Below, piece after piece: positions 6,923 through 14,544 of a stretch of DNA of 39,410 nucleotides. Location: the NCBI GenBank assembly GCA_035713725.1, contig DASTMZ010000204.1, forward strand, positions 1 to 39,410, given 5' to 3'. Position 1 is the first letter of the stretch. Each line of letters begins with the position of its first letter. Source of the stretch: DASQPR01 sp035713725 (GTDB taxonomy: Bacteria; Actinomycetota; Actinomycetes; Mycobacteriales; Micromonosporaceae). Both the position numbers and the translations under genes were made by a program. A model generated the notes under the pieces. It ran no database searches, had not been told where the DNA came from, and saw only the letters and a list, made by a program, of their open reading frames with translations.

Positions 6923-8758
6923 CTACTTCGCATCTGCGTAGCTGTCCACGATCGCGACGCCGAGCGGGAACCGAACCGGCGTGTCGCCGAACAGCAGCCG
7001 GCTCGCCTCGGCGGCCGCCGCTCGCACCGTCGCGGCAACCTCGTCGGCCAGCTCGACCGGTGCGTGGACGATCACCTCGTCGTGTTGAAAGAACACAATC
7101 CGGGCCGGACTGCCGAGCAACGACGTGCGCAACGTCGCGAGCAACACGAGCGCCCACTCCGCCGCGGTCGCCTGGATGACGAAGTTGCGCGTGAACCGCC
7201 CGCGCGCTCGGGCTCGCGCGGCGCCGCCACGGCCGCGTGCGTCGCCGCGGCCGCCACCGTCGGCGCGACCGGCGACGTCGCTGCCGCCTAGCCCGTCGAC
7301 GCTGCCGAACGCGTCGGCGTCACCGTTCGGTCCGGTGGTGTCGGCCTCCTCGACCGAGCCAGCCCACGTGGCCGCCGTCCAACCGGCGCTCGGTGGTGGA
7401 CATGTGCGGCCGAGCCACGAACGGACGAGTCCGCCTGCCTCGCCGACCCGCGCGGCATCCTCGACGTACGCGAATGCGGTCCCGTACGACCGCCGGAGCG
7501 TGGCTAGTGCCGGCACCGCTTGACCGCCGGTCTGCCCGTACATGGCGCCGAGCAACGCGACCTTCGCGACGGCTCGGTCGCCGGCGAACGACTCGGTGGC
7601 GAGCGCCTCATACATGTCGCCGGTGCCGGCCGCCCGCATCATTCGTACGTCCCCGGACACCGCGGCGAGGATCCGCGGCTCGAGCTGCCCGGCATCCGCG
7701 ACCACGAGCTTCCAACCCGGATCGGCGCGCACCGCGGCCCGGATCACCCGTGGGATCTGCAGCGCGCCACCGCCCCTGGTCGCCCACCGGCCGGACACGA
7801 CGCCAGCCGGGACGTACTCCGCCCGGAACCGTCCGTCGCGCACCCATGCCTGCCGCCACGCCCAGCCGTGCGCCGTCCAGATGCGGTAGAGCTCCTTATA
7901 CCGGCGTACCAGCGGCACCGCGGGATGGTCGATGCCGCGCAACTCCCAGGCGCGCGTGGACGAGACGGCGAAGCCGGCTTGGCGGAACGCGCGCAGCACT
8001 TCGGCGGGCGAGTCGGGCCGCAGCCGTACGGCGCCGAACGCCTGCGATATCTCGTCGGCCAACGCGGCCAGGCGACGCGGCGGCGCACCGCCCGGCGACG
8101 GCTCGCCGAGCAGGTCGCGCAGCAACGCCTCGTGGACGTCGGCGTCCCACGGCAGCCCGTCACGGCCCATCTCCACGGCGAGCAACGCGCCCGCCGACTC
8201 GGCCGCCACGAGGAGCCGGAACCGCCCCGGATGCGGCGTCTTCGCGATGCGGGCGAGCTGGTCGGCGTACACCCGGATGGTCGCGGTGAGCGGGTCGATG
8301 CCGGCGGGCGCCGACCCCGCCGTCATCGGCTCGAACAGCGTGCCTTGCTCGTCGCCCTGCGGTGCGGGCGGTCGCGGCGGCGGATCGGGTGGCACCGGCG
8401 CACCCACCAGCCGGGCCCACGCCGCAGCGAGCGACCGCGGCGCGCCCCAATCGCCCTCGGCGCCGAGCAGCAGTGCCTCGGTCAGCTCCAGATCGTGCGC
8501 ACGGGCTGCACACCCGCCGGACTGCAACAGCGCCGGGTAGACATCCGGGGTCGACGGCCACAGCCAACGCGCACGCGAGTCGAGTGCGGGATGCGCGGAC
8601 CCCAGCGCCATTTTCGCCACCGGGATGGCCAAGTCGTCGCTTTGCCACGGCTCTCCGCACGGCGTGCCGTCGTCCTGGACGCCTTGCAGCGCAAACCGAC
8701 CGGCCGTCGAGGAGGCCAGGTCGCCGTCGGACGCCCGTGCGGCGGCCGCGATCATCAC
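6923..8758 (-). CDS. Family-A DNA polymerase-like protein (annotated in actinobacteria as bifunctional 3'-5' exonuclease/DNA polymerase)
   Basis: About 611 residues, lacking any 5'-3' exonuclease domain. The polymerase palm shows motif A VADAGQLEPRILA (about 353-365, replacing the usual DYSQIELR), motif B R395-K399...MYG near 408 (the usual Phe is Leu), and motif C QHDEV (558-562). The N-terminal exonuclease-like domain has no obvious DEDD residues, so proofreading is doubtful. Between the fingers segment GRTCPPPS and RFTRNFVIQATAAEW lies a Gly/Asp/Ala/Arg-rich insertion of about 50 residues. The GTG at 8758 is chosen because GAGAAT lies exactly six bases upstream; 8755 is the alternative. 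It probably acts in repair or specialised synthesis, not as main Pol I. It lies 70 bases downstream of the ABC permease gene. Confidence 0.88.
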   Translation of the reverse strand: MMIAAAARASDGDLASSTAGRFALQGVQDDGTPCGEPWQSDDLAIPVAKMALGSAHPALDSRARWLWPSTPDVYPALLQSGGCAARAHDLELTEALLLGAEGDWGAPRSLAAAWARLVGAPVPPDPPPRPPAPQGDEQGTLFEPMTAGSAPAGIDPLTATIRVYADQLARIAKTPHPGRFRLLVAAESAGALLAVEMGRDGLPWDADVHEALLRDLLGEPSPGGAPPRRLAALADEISQAFGAVRLRPDSPAEVLRAFRQAGFAVSSTRAWELRGIDHPAVPLVRRYKELYRIWTAHGWAWRQAWVRDGRFRAEYVPAGVVSGRWATRGGGALQIPRVIRAAVRADPGWKLVVADAGQLEPRILAAVSGDVRMMRAAGTGDMYEALATESFAGDRAVAKVALLGAMYGQTGGQAVPALATLRRSYGTAFAYVEDAARVGEAGGLVRSWLGRTCPPPSAGWTAATWAGSVEEADTTGPNGDADAFGSVDGLGGSDVAGRADGGGRGDARGRGGAARARARGRFTRNFVIQATAAEWALVLLATLRTSLLGSPARIVFFQHDEVIVHAPVELADEVAATVRAAAAEASRLLFGDTPVRFPLGVAIVDSYADAK

Positions 8759-8764
8759 CCGCCC

Positions 8765-8770
8765 ATTCTC
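8765..8770 (-). promoter_or_regulatory. Leaderless -10 box (GAGAAT) for the polymerase-like gene
   Basis: On the minus strand GAGAAT is followed by six bases and the in-frame GTG at 8758. The same GAGAAT-plus-six arrangement occurs at the RNA methyltransferase and HAD phosphatase genes. Confidence 0.5.
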
Positions 8771-8819
8771 GCCCCGCCCACCGACGCTGACGGCATCACG
8801 AGGTGCCGGCGCGATCACC

Positions 8820-8835
8820 GGGCTGGCGTCAGCCC
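8820..8835 (-). terminator. Short hairpin over the stop codon of the last permease gene
   Basis: GGGCTG-gcgt-CAGCCC is a perfect 6-bp stem with a 4-nt loop spanning the permease stop codon at 8829-8831. It could end the ABC operon before the polymerase gene, whose own promoter lies just downstream. Confidence 0.4.
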
Positions 8836-9737
8836 TTGACGGCGCCGGCGGTGAGGCCCATCGTGACGTTCTTCTGAATGATCAAGAAGAAGATCACCAC
8901 GGGTACGGACGACAGCGTGGCACCCGCCATCAGCGGACCCCAGAACGTGCCGTGCGCGGTCTGGTTGGACACCAGCCACACCATGAGGTTCTGCTTGTCC
9001 GGCGAGTTGTTCAGGATGTTGATCAGGAAGAACTCGTTCCACGACTGGATGAAGCCGTAGATCGCGGCGGCCACCAGACCGGGCAGCGTGAGCGGCAGCA
9101 GGATCTTCGTGAACGTCTGCCACCGCGAGCACCCGTCGACCAGCGCGGCCTCGTCGAGTTCACGTGGCACGTTGGCGATGAAGCCGCGCAGCATCCATGT
9201 GGTGAACGGCAGCAGCAGCACGATGTACGACAGGATCACGCCGGACAGCTGGTTGGTCTGGTGCCACGTCTGTAGCTGCAGGTAGATCGGGATGATGATG
9301 GCCACGGCCGGCACCATCTGCACGCCGAGCAGAATGAGGATCACCGCGCGCCGGCCGGCGAAGACGAACCTGGCCAGCGCGAGCGCGCCCAGGAACCCGA
9401 CGAAGATGCCGCCGACCACCGTCACGCCGGTAATGATCAGGCTGTTTCGCAGATCGTCGAGGAAGTTCGGCGCGTGGATGGCCGAGTCGAAGTTCGAGAA
9501 CGTCGCGTGCAGCGGGATCAGGTTCGGGTGGAACGTCAGGATCTGGCTGGCCGGCCGGAACGCGGTCACGATCATCCAGTAGACCGGGAAGAACAACACG
9601 ATCGCGAGAACCACGGCGACGGTGTTCCACACCCAAGTGGTACGCCGGCGGCGCCGTCCGACCGCCCGCAACGGTCGCGTCCGACGGGTGTCGTCCGAGG
9701 TGGCGACCGTACGCGTCGCCAACGAGTCGACGGCCAT
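8829..9737 (-). CDS. Carbohydrate ABC transporter permease (MalG type)
   Basis: The 302-residue inner-membrane protein has about six transmembrane helices after a basic N-terminus. The EAA loop at about 191-216 (PRELDEAALVDGCSRW, then KILLPL) docks the ATPase. The FFPVYWMIVTAFRP opening is typical of MalG/LacG-like subunits of the CUT1 family. The start ATG shares one base with the stop of the preceding permease (TGATG), so the two are coupled. Together with the partner permease and the binding protein it forms an oligosaccharide importer. No ATPase gene is adjacent, suggesting use of a shared MsiK-type ATPase, as known for many actinobacterial CUT1 systems. Confidence 0.96.
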   Translation of the reverse strand: MAVDSLATRTVATSDDTRRTRPLRAVGRRRRRTTWVWNTVAVVLAIVLFFPVYWMIVTAFRPASQILTFHPNLIPLHATFSNFDSAIHAPNFLDDLRNSLIITGVTVVGGIFVGFLGALALARFVFAGRRAVILILLGVQMVPAVAIIIPIYLQLQTWHQTNQLSGVILSYIVLLLPFTTWMLRGFIANVPRELDEAALVDGCSRWQTFTKILLPLTLPGLVAAAIYGFIQSWNEFFLINILNNSPDKQNLMVWLVSNQTAHGTFWGPLMAGATLSSVPVVIFFLIIQKNVTMGLTAGAVKG

Positions 9738-10738
9738 CAGTCAGCCTCCCCAATCGTGATCATCTGACGGACGTAGAACACCATGACGGCGAGCAGCAAC
9801 ACCATGGTCAGCAGCGAGATCGTCGCGCCGGTGTTGTAGTCGGACTGCACGAACGCCTTCTCGTAGGCGTAAATGCCGATCGTCCAGTAGGACTTCTCCG
9901 GTTGCGTGTTGCGCAACGCGAAGATCTGGTTGAAGACGTTGAAGTCCCAGATCGCCGATAGCGTCGTGGCAATGATGAGAAGCGGTCGCAGCACCGGCAG
10001 CAGCACGCTGCGCAACACCTGCCAGCTGTTCGCACCGTCGATGGTCGCCGCCTCCACCAGTTCCAGCGGCACCTGGGTCAGTCCGGCGTAGAGCGTGAGC
10101 GCAAGGAACGGGATCGCGCCCCACAGCACGAGCGCTGTAATGACGAACCAGCCCTGCAGGGAGGTGGAGAACCAGCTGTGGTTCTGGAAGTAGACGCCCG
10201 GCAGCTTGTCGATCAGCGCGTTGACGATGCCGAAGTCGGAGTCGAAGAGCCAGGCGAACACCTGCGTCGCGACGATGGTCGGCACCGCCCAGACGAACAC
10301 CAGCGAGATGGTGAGAACGATCCGCGCCCAGCCGCTGACGCGGCGCATGAGCAGCGCGACGGCGAGGCTGATCAGCATCGAGAGCGCGACCGCGGTCACC
10401 GTGAACACGACCGTGTTCAGCACAACCTGCCAGAACGTACCGTCGGTCAGCACAGTCTTGAAGTTCTGCCACCCGACGAACTTCGGCGGCGGCGGCACTG
10501 GTGCGAACCGGCCGGCGAGCTGCGTCTTGTGAGTGGTGAGGATGACCATGCGATAGAGCGGGTACGCCATGTACGCGATGACCGCGAGCATGGCCGGCAG
10601 CACGAGCAGGTATGGCAACCGCGGGTGGTGCTTGCGCCGGCGCGGCGGGACGACCCGGCCGTCGTCGCCACGACGCGGGCGCAGCGTGGACGGTCGCGAA
10701 GCCGTCACGCTGATCGACGAATCGACCTCGGATTGCAT
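9737..10738 (-). CDS. Carbohydrate ABC transporter permease (MalF type)
   Basis: 333 residues from the ATG at 10738, which has GGGAGG at ideal spacing; the open frame runs on upstream to 11002 but that part is low-complexity and without a better start. The N-terminal 40 residues are polar and basic, followed by a first helix PYLLVLPAMLAVIAYMAYP. A periplasmic loop near 70-100 and about five further helices follow, with the EAA loop at about 229-248 (EAATIDGANSW, then SVLLPV). It pairs with the downstream MalG-type subunit. The 382-base gap to the binding-protein gene is long and contains a strong hairpin, so permease expression is probably lower than that of the binding protein. Confidence 0.95.
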   Translation of the reverse strand: MQSEVDSSISVTASRPSTLRPRRGDDGRVVPPRRRKHHPRLPYLLVLPAMLAVIAYMAYPLYRMVILTTHKTQLAGRFAPVPPPPKFVGWQNFKTVLTDGTFWQVVLNTVVFTVTAVALSMLISLAVALLMRRVSGWARIVLTISLVFVWAVPTIVATQVFAWLFDSDFGIVNALIDKLPGVYFQNHSWFSTSLQGWFVITALVLWGAIPFLALTLYAGLTQVPLELVEAATIDGANSWQVLRSVLLPVLRPLLIIATTLSAIWDFNVFNQIFALRNTQPEKSYWTIGIYAYEKAFVQSDYNTGATISLLTMVLLLAVMVFYVRQMITIGEAD

Positions 10739-11083
10739 CGACGTCCTCCCGTCTCGTAGCGGCGTGGTAGGCCTGTATGCTCCACCGCCGCGGTCCTCGG
10801 CGCTAGGCACCGGACCGCCGACTGCCGACTGTCGGGCGCCGACTGCCGCCCACCGACTGCGGCCCAGCGGCGCGACGCACCGATGCGTCTGGCCTACGTC
10901 ACCCAGGTACGGATGCGCCGTGCGCCGCCGACCACGGCGTTCGCACGGCGCCTGTTGCTCGATCGGGCGAGCCCGCTCGCGCGGGTCCGCGATGTTTGCC
11001 ATCCACGGGGCGGAGGGTTGGGGTGCGCCCGACCGAACGTTGCTGGACGGACGAGCCCAACCTCGGACCCGGCTGCCGGACCA
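10739..11083. other. Long spacer between binding-protein and permease genes, with a short CCGACTG repeat
   Basis: No gene is supported here. The permease frame stays open across it but encodes a Gly/Arg/Ala-rich sequence without a ribosome site. Four copies of CCGACTG lie at 10818, 10825, 10839 and 10853. The ribosome site of the MalF-type gene (GGGAGG) is at the left end and the attenuator-like hairpin is just beyond the right end. Confidence 0.5.
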
Positions 11084-11110
11084 GGCGGGCCCCCTTTCGG
11101 TGGGCCCGCC
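11084..11110 (-). terminator. Attenuator-like hairpin directly after the sugar-binding protein gene
   Basis: GGCGGGCCC (11084-11092) pairs perfectly with GGGCCCGCC (11102-11110) around a 9-nt loop. It begins 10 bases after the binding-protein stop. In CUT1 operons such a stem protects the binding-protein mRNA 3' end and limits read-through into the permease genes. Confidence 0.7.
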
Positions 11111-11120
11111 CGGTGCCGGA

Positions 11121-12467
11121 TCAGCTCTTGTTCAGGATCGTCGTGATCTGTGCGTCCGCGGCCTTCGCGGCGGCATCGACGGTCTGCTTCTTAGTCACGA
11201 TGTTCTGCAACATCAGCTGCAGGACGTTCGCGCTTTCGACGTCCGCCCAGTTCGCGGCGAGCGGCGTGAACCAGCTGTTCTTCGCGGCGTTCGCGGTCGC
11301 CTCGTTGCCGGGCTGCGCGGCGGCCTGCGGGAGCAGCGCGGTCGCGTTGGGCAGCACGCCCTTGGCGATCAGCTCCTGCTGGATGTTGGTGGACGTGAAG
11401 TCCTTGATCCACTCAGCGGCCAGCGCCTTGTTCTGGCTCTTCGCGGTCACCGCGAGGTCCGAGCCACCGAGGAACGACGGCAGCGGGTTGCCCGCCGAGG
11501 CGCCCGGCAGCGGCACGGCCGCGACCTTGCCCTTGACGACCGTGTCGACGTTGCCCTTGGTCGGGTCGTTCGGGTCCTTCGGCTGCGACTGCACAGCGCC
11601 AAGCTCCCAGCCGTTGCCGTAGAGCATCGCGGAGTGGCCCTGCGCGAAGATCGCGTCCTGGTCGGCCTCGGTCTTCGTCGGGTCGCCCTTCGAGAACTTC
11701 TGCGCGATCGTCGCGAACTGCGTGAGGCCCGCCTCGGACTGCTGGCTCTCGAGCGTGCCGGTCCACTTGCCGTCCGCGCCCTTGTCCGCGATCTTGCCAC
11801 CGGCGCCGTAGATGAACGCGCCGGCCGCGTACCAGTAACGGCTGGGCAGGTAGAAGGCGGAGAACTTCGGGTCCTTCGAGCCGCCGTACTTGGCCTGCAG
11901 CGCGGTGGCGTCCGAGATGAGCTCGTCGTACGTCGTCGGCGCCTTGAGACCGGCGGCTGTGAACAGGTCGGTGCGGTAGATCAGCACGCGCGCACCGGCG
12001 TAGTAAGGAACGCAGAAAGTCTTGCCGTCGGTCTGGCACGGGCCGGACAGGCCCGACAGCCACGACGACGAGTTGTCGAACGACGACACCTGGCTGGACA
12101 GGTCGGCGAACGCGCCACCGAAGACATACTTCGGCTCCTCGGTGTTACCGAGTTCCATCACGTCCGGGACCTGGCTGCCGGCGAGCGTCGTGTCGACCTT
12201 GGCGAGGTGGTTCGTCCATTGCTGGTACTGGATGTTGACCTGCGCGCCGGTGTCCTTGGTGAACTTGGCGTTGGCGTCGGCGACGGCCTGCGGCCAGCCG
12301 CTCTGGGCGTCGACCATGAGCCACACGGTGAGGGTCTTGCCCTTGCCGTCGAGTGGGTTGGCCGCCGCGGTTGGGGTGCCTCCGGCCTTGTTGCTGCTGC
12401 TACCGCACGCAGCGGCGCCGATCAGTGTTGCCGCGAGCGCAGCGGCAACGGCGATCCGTCGCTTCAC
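11121..12467 (-). CDS. Extracellular solute-binding lipoprotein of a CUT1 sugar ABC transporter
   Basis: The 448-residue protein has a GTG start with a strong GAGGAGG site. Residues 1-20 form a lipoprotein signal (basic MKRR, hydrophobic stretch ending GAAA) with lipidated Cys21 followed by GSSS. The mature part carries family-1 binding-protein hallmarks: LTVWLMVDAQSGW, DVMELGNTEE, a YRTDLFTAAGLKAPTTYDEL segment and GGSDLAVTAKS. It would sit on the outer face of the membrane and deliver an oligosaccharide to the two permeases downstream. The sugar is not identifiable; the operator-like sequences upstream resemble those of ROK- or LacI-regulated sugar operons, but no regulator gene is in the window. 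Confidence 0.95.
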   Translation of the reverse strand: MKRRIAVAAALAATLIGAAACGSSSNKAGGTPTAAANPLDGKGKTLTVWLMVDAQSGWPQAVADANAKFTKDTGAQVNIQYQQWTNHLAKVDTTLAGSQVPDVMELGNTEEPKYVFGGAFADLSSQVSSFDNSSSWLSGLSGPCQTDGKTFCVPYYAGARVLIYRTDLFTAAGLKAPTTYDELISDATALQAKYGGSKDPKFSAFYLPSRYWYAAGAFIYGAGGKIADKGADGKWTGTLESQQSEAGLTQFATIAQKFSKGDPTKTEADQDAIFAQGHSAMLYGNGWELGAVQSQPKDPNDPTKGNVDTVVKGKVAAVPLPGASAGNPLPSFLGGSDLAVTAKSQNKALAAEWIKDFTSTNIQQELIAKGVLPNATALLPQAAAQPGNEATANAAKNSWFTPLAANWADVESANVLQLMLQNIVTKKQTVDAAAKAADAQITTILNKS

Positions 12468-12721
12468 GCGATCCTCCTCGATGAGTCCTTACACAAGGTG
12501 GACAGGGGCTGTCCGGGGTTGTGGAGCGGTGCGCCGAATTGCGGCGTGGCCACTGGCCGCCGGACGGTTCCGGACATGCCGAGCCGGGTGAGCCGTCGCC
12601 CGACACGGTGCCGGGCCGGCGTGCCGTTAAGAGGTTCGTGAATGCCGGTGATGGTCGTGGCGTTCCCGACGCGTGCCACGGCTACCTCGCGGTTTGCCGT
12701 GTCGAACGTCGCCCGTACCAT
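12464..12721 (-). CDS. Possible 85-codon ORF upstream of and coupled to the binding-protein gene (uncertain)
   Basis: An ATG frame at 12721 runs to a TGA that overlaps the GTG of the binding-protein gene as GTGA, the overlap expected of translationally coupled genes. Third codon positions are mostly G or C. The product begins MVRATFDTANREVAVARVGN and has no domain I recognise; the second half is Arg/Pro-rich. No strong Shine-Dalgarno precedes it. It lies wholly inside the leader between the operator-rich promoter and the transporter. It could be a real small protein, the 5' remnant of a lost gene, or chance in GC-rich DNA. Confidence 0.25.
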   Translation of the reverse strand: MVRATFDTANREVAVARVGNATTITGIHEPLNGTPARHRVGRRLTRLGMSGTVRRPVATPQFGAPLHNPGQPLSTLCKDSSRRIA

Positions 12722-12747
12722 CGTGGACCGTCTTTCATGAAGGAGTC

Positions 12748-12758
12748 TTAACTGTTAA
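12748..12758. promoter_or_regulatory. Operator-like palindrome TTAACTGTTAA
   Basis: A perfect 11-base palindrome with one central base, in an AT-rich patch that stands out against the GC-rich surroundings. It lies downstream of the -35-like box on the strand that drives the ABC operon, a position suited to repressor binding. Confidence 0.45.
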
Positions 12759-12788
12759 CGGAAATAGTCCTTGCTGAACCGGGGTACT

Positions 12789-12794
12789 TGTCAA
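12789..12794 (-). promoter_or_regulatory. -35 box (TTGACA) of the ABC operon promoter
   Basis: An exact consensus TTGACA on the minus strand, flanked by palindromes on both sides. The best -10 candidates, in GGACTATTTC, are at 20-22 bases and so slightly far. The transcript start would lie roughly 290-310 bases upstream of the binding-protein gene. Confidence 0.45.
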
Positions 12795-12803
12795 GGCCAA
12801 CCG

Positions 12804-12814
12804 GGAAAGTTTCC
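12804..12814. promoter_or_regulatory. Operator-like palindrome GGAAAGTTTCC
   Basis: A perfect 11-base palindrome just upstream of the TTGACA box. With flanks it reads, on the minus strand, GTTAGGAAACTTTCC, resembling ROK/LacI-family sugar operators in actinobacteria (from memory). The regulator is not encoded nearby. Confidence 0.5.
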
Positions 12815-12995
12815 TAACTGTGACCTGCCGGACAGCCTCGTCCAGCCGTCCTGAGCAGCACAAACTCCGCAGGGGGCGGTCCAGAGTGGCACGTACGGAT
12901 GAGCCGAGGCAACCCGGTGCGCGATCTTGGCCGAGCCGTTATGCGGCGGGCCGCGCGGGCCACGACGTTGCGAGCGCACGGATACGCGCTGGCGG

Positions 12996-13020
12996 CGCCC
13001 GCCACACGATGTGTCGGGCG
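12996..13020 (-). terminator. Hairpin terminator after the aminotransferase-mmsA operon
   Basis: CGCCCGcCACA pairs with TGTGtCGGGCG around a 3-nt loop: 10 of 11 positions pair with one internal mismatch. It begins 28 bases after the dehydrogenase stop codon on the minus strand. Together with the ABC promoter region it fills the 580-base gap between 12468 and 13048, where I see no well-supported gene. Confidence 0.65.
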
Positions 13021-13048
13021 TGGTGACCGCCGCTGAAAACGGACCGAC

Positions 13049-14542
13049 TTACGAGTGGGTCGGGAAGCCCAGATTCACGCCGCCGTGCGACGGGTCGAGC
13101 CACCGGCTCGTGACGACCTTGCCGCGCGTGAAGAAATGCACGCCCTCGGCGCCGTGCGCGTGCGAGTCGCCGAACAGCGACGCCTTCCAGCCGCCGAAGG
13201 AGTAGTAGGCCATCGGCACCGGGATCGGCACGTTCACGCCGATCATGCCGACCTCGACCTCGTGCTGGTAGCGCCGCGCCGCGCCGCCGTCGTTGGTGAA
13301 GATCGCGGTGCCGTTGCCGTACGGGTTCGCGTTCACCAGTGCGACGGCGTCCTCGTACGACGGCACGCGTACGACGGACAGCACCGGCCCGAAGATCTCG
13401 TCGGTGTAGACCGACATCTCGGCCCCGACGTGGTCGAAGAGCGTGGGACCGAGCCAGAACCCGTCCGCCTCGCCGTCCGGCCGCACTCCGCGACCGTCCA
13501 CCACGAGTGCGGCACCGGCGGCGACGCCGGCGTCCACGTATCCGGCGACCTTGTCCCGGTGCACGCGGGTGACCAACGGACCCATATCGCAGCCCGGACG
13601 CGTACCGTCACCGGTGCGTACCCCCGCCATCCGTGACGCGATCGCGGCGACCAGGTCGTCGCCGATCGGATCGACCGCGACCACGACGGAGATCGCCATG
13701 CACCGCTCCCCCGCCGATCCGAAGCCGGCCGACACCGCGGCGTCGGCGGCGAGATCGACGTCCGCGTCCGGCAGCACGACCATGTGGTTCTTCGCGCCGC
13801 CGAGTGCCTGGACACGCTTGCCGGCGGCGGTGCCACGCTCATAGACATAGCTCGCGATCGGCGTGGAGCCGACGAACGAGATCGACTTGACGTCGCGATG
13901 ATCCAGCAGTGCGTCGACGGCTTCCTTGTCGCCGTGCACGACATTGAACACGCCGCCGGGCAGGCCCGCCTCGACGAACCACTCGGCGAGCTTGGTGGCC
14001 GCGCCCGGGTCCTTCTCGCTCGGCTTGAGCACCACGGCGTTGCCGGCGGCCAACGCGACCGGTACGAACCACAGCGGCACCATGGCCGGGAAGTTGAACG
14101 GCGAGATCACGCCGACCACCCCGAGCGGCTGCCGCATCGAGTACGAGTCGATGCCGGTCGACACGTTCTCGTTGTAGCCGCTGCGCAGCAACGTACCGAT
14201 GCCGCAGGCGTACTCGATCACTTCGATGCCGCGCTGCACCTCGCCGGCCGCGTCCGCGAGCACCTTGCCATGCTCGGCGGTGATGATCGCGGCAAGCTCG
14301 TCGCGCCGCGCGTTGACGATCTCCCGGATCGCGAACATCACCGCGGTGCGCTTCGCGATCGATGCCTCGCGCCACACCTCGGCACCTCGTACGGCCGCGG
14401 CCACCGCCGTGTTCACGTCGGCGGTCGAGGCGAAGTCCACGTGCCCGGCGACCGCGCCGGTGGCCGGGTTGAAGATGTCGCCCTGCCGCTCGGCGACGCC
14501 GGACCACGGCTTGCCGTCAATGAAGTGAGTGACTAGTCGCAT
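13049..14542 (-). CDS. mmsA: CoA-acylating methylmalonate-semialdehyde dehydrogenase
   Basis: 497 residues from the ATG at 14542, preceded by GGGGAGG. An ALDH-superfamily enzyme of the MmsA subgroup, which converts methylmalonate (or malonate) semialdehyde, NAD+ and CoA to propionyl- (or acetyl-) CoA. Evidence: the SPFNFPAMVPLWF motif near 147-159, GAKNHMVVLPDAD near 249-261, and catalytic Cys281 in GFGSAGERCMA. The C-terminal PVPMAYYSFGGWKASLFGD is typical of the subgroup. The usual ALDH general-base Glu is absent from the expected place, as is normal for MmsA. Only two bases separate it from the upstream aminotransferase stop, so they form one operon. Role: last step of valine, beta-alanine or thymine catabolism. 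Confidence 0.95.
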   Translation of the reverse strand: MRLVTHFIDGKPWSGVAERQGDIFNPATGAVAGHVDFASTADVNTAVAAAVRGAEVWREASIAKRTAVMFAIREIVNARRDELAAIITAEHGKVLADAAGEVQRGIEVIEYACGIGTLLRSGYNENVSTGIDSYSMRQPLGVVGVISPFNFPAMVPLWFVPVALAAGNAVVLKPSEKDPGAATKLAEWFVEAGLPGGVFNVVHGDKEAVDALLDHRDVKSISFVGSTPIASYVYERGTAAGKRVQALGGAKNHMVVLPDADVDLAADAAVSAGFGSAGERCMAISVVVAVDPIGDDLVAAIASRMAGVRTGDGTRPGCDMGPLVTRVHRDKVAGYVDAGVAAGAALVVDGRGVRPDGEADGFWLGPTLFDHVGAEMSVYTDEIFGPVLSVVRVPSYEDAVALVNANPYGNGTAIFTNDGGAARRYQHEVEVGMIGVNVPIPVPMAYYSFGGWKASLFGDSHAHGAEGVHFFTRGKVVTSRWLDPSHGGVNLGFPTHS

Positions 14543-14544
14543 GC

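Noticed and set aside
10739..11002. N-terminal extension of the MalF-type permease to 11002
   Set aside because: The extension is low-complexity, and GGGAGG at ideal spacing supports the ATG at 10738.
10569..12641. Long plus-strand open frame opposite the ABC binding-protein gene
   Set aside because: Antisense to a clear lipoprotein gene; Val/Leu/Arg-rich shadow composition and no ribosome site.
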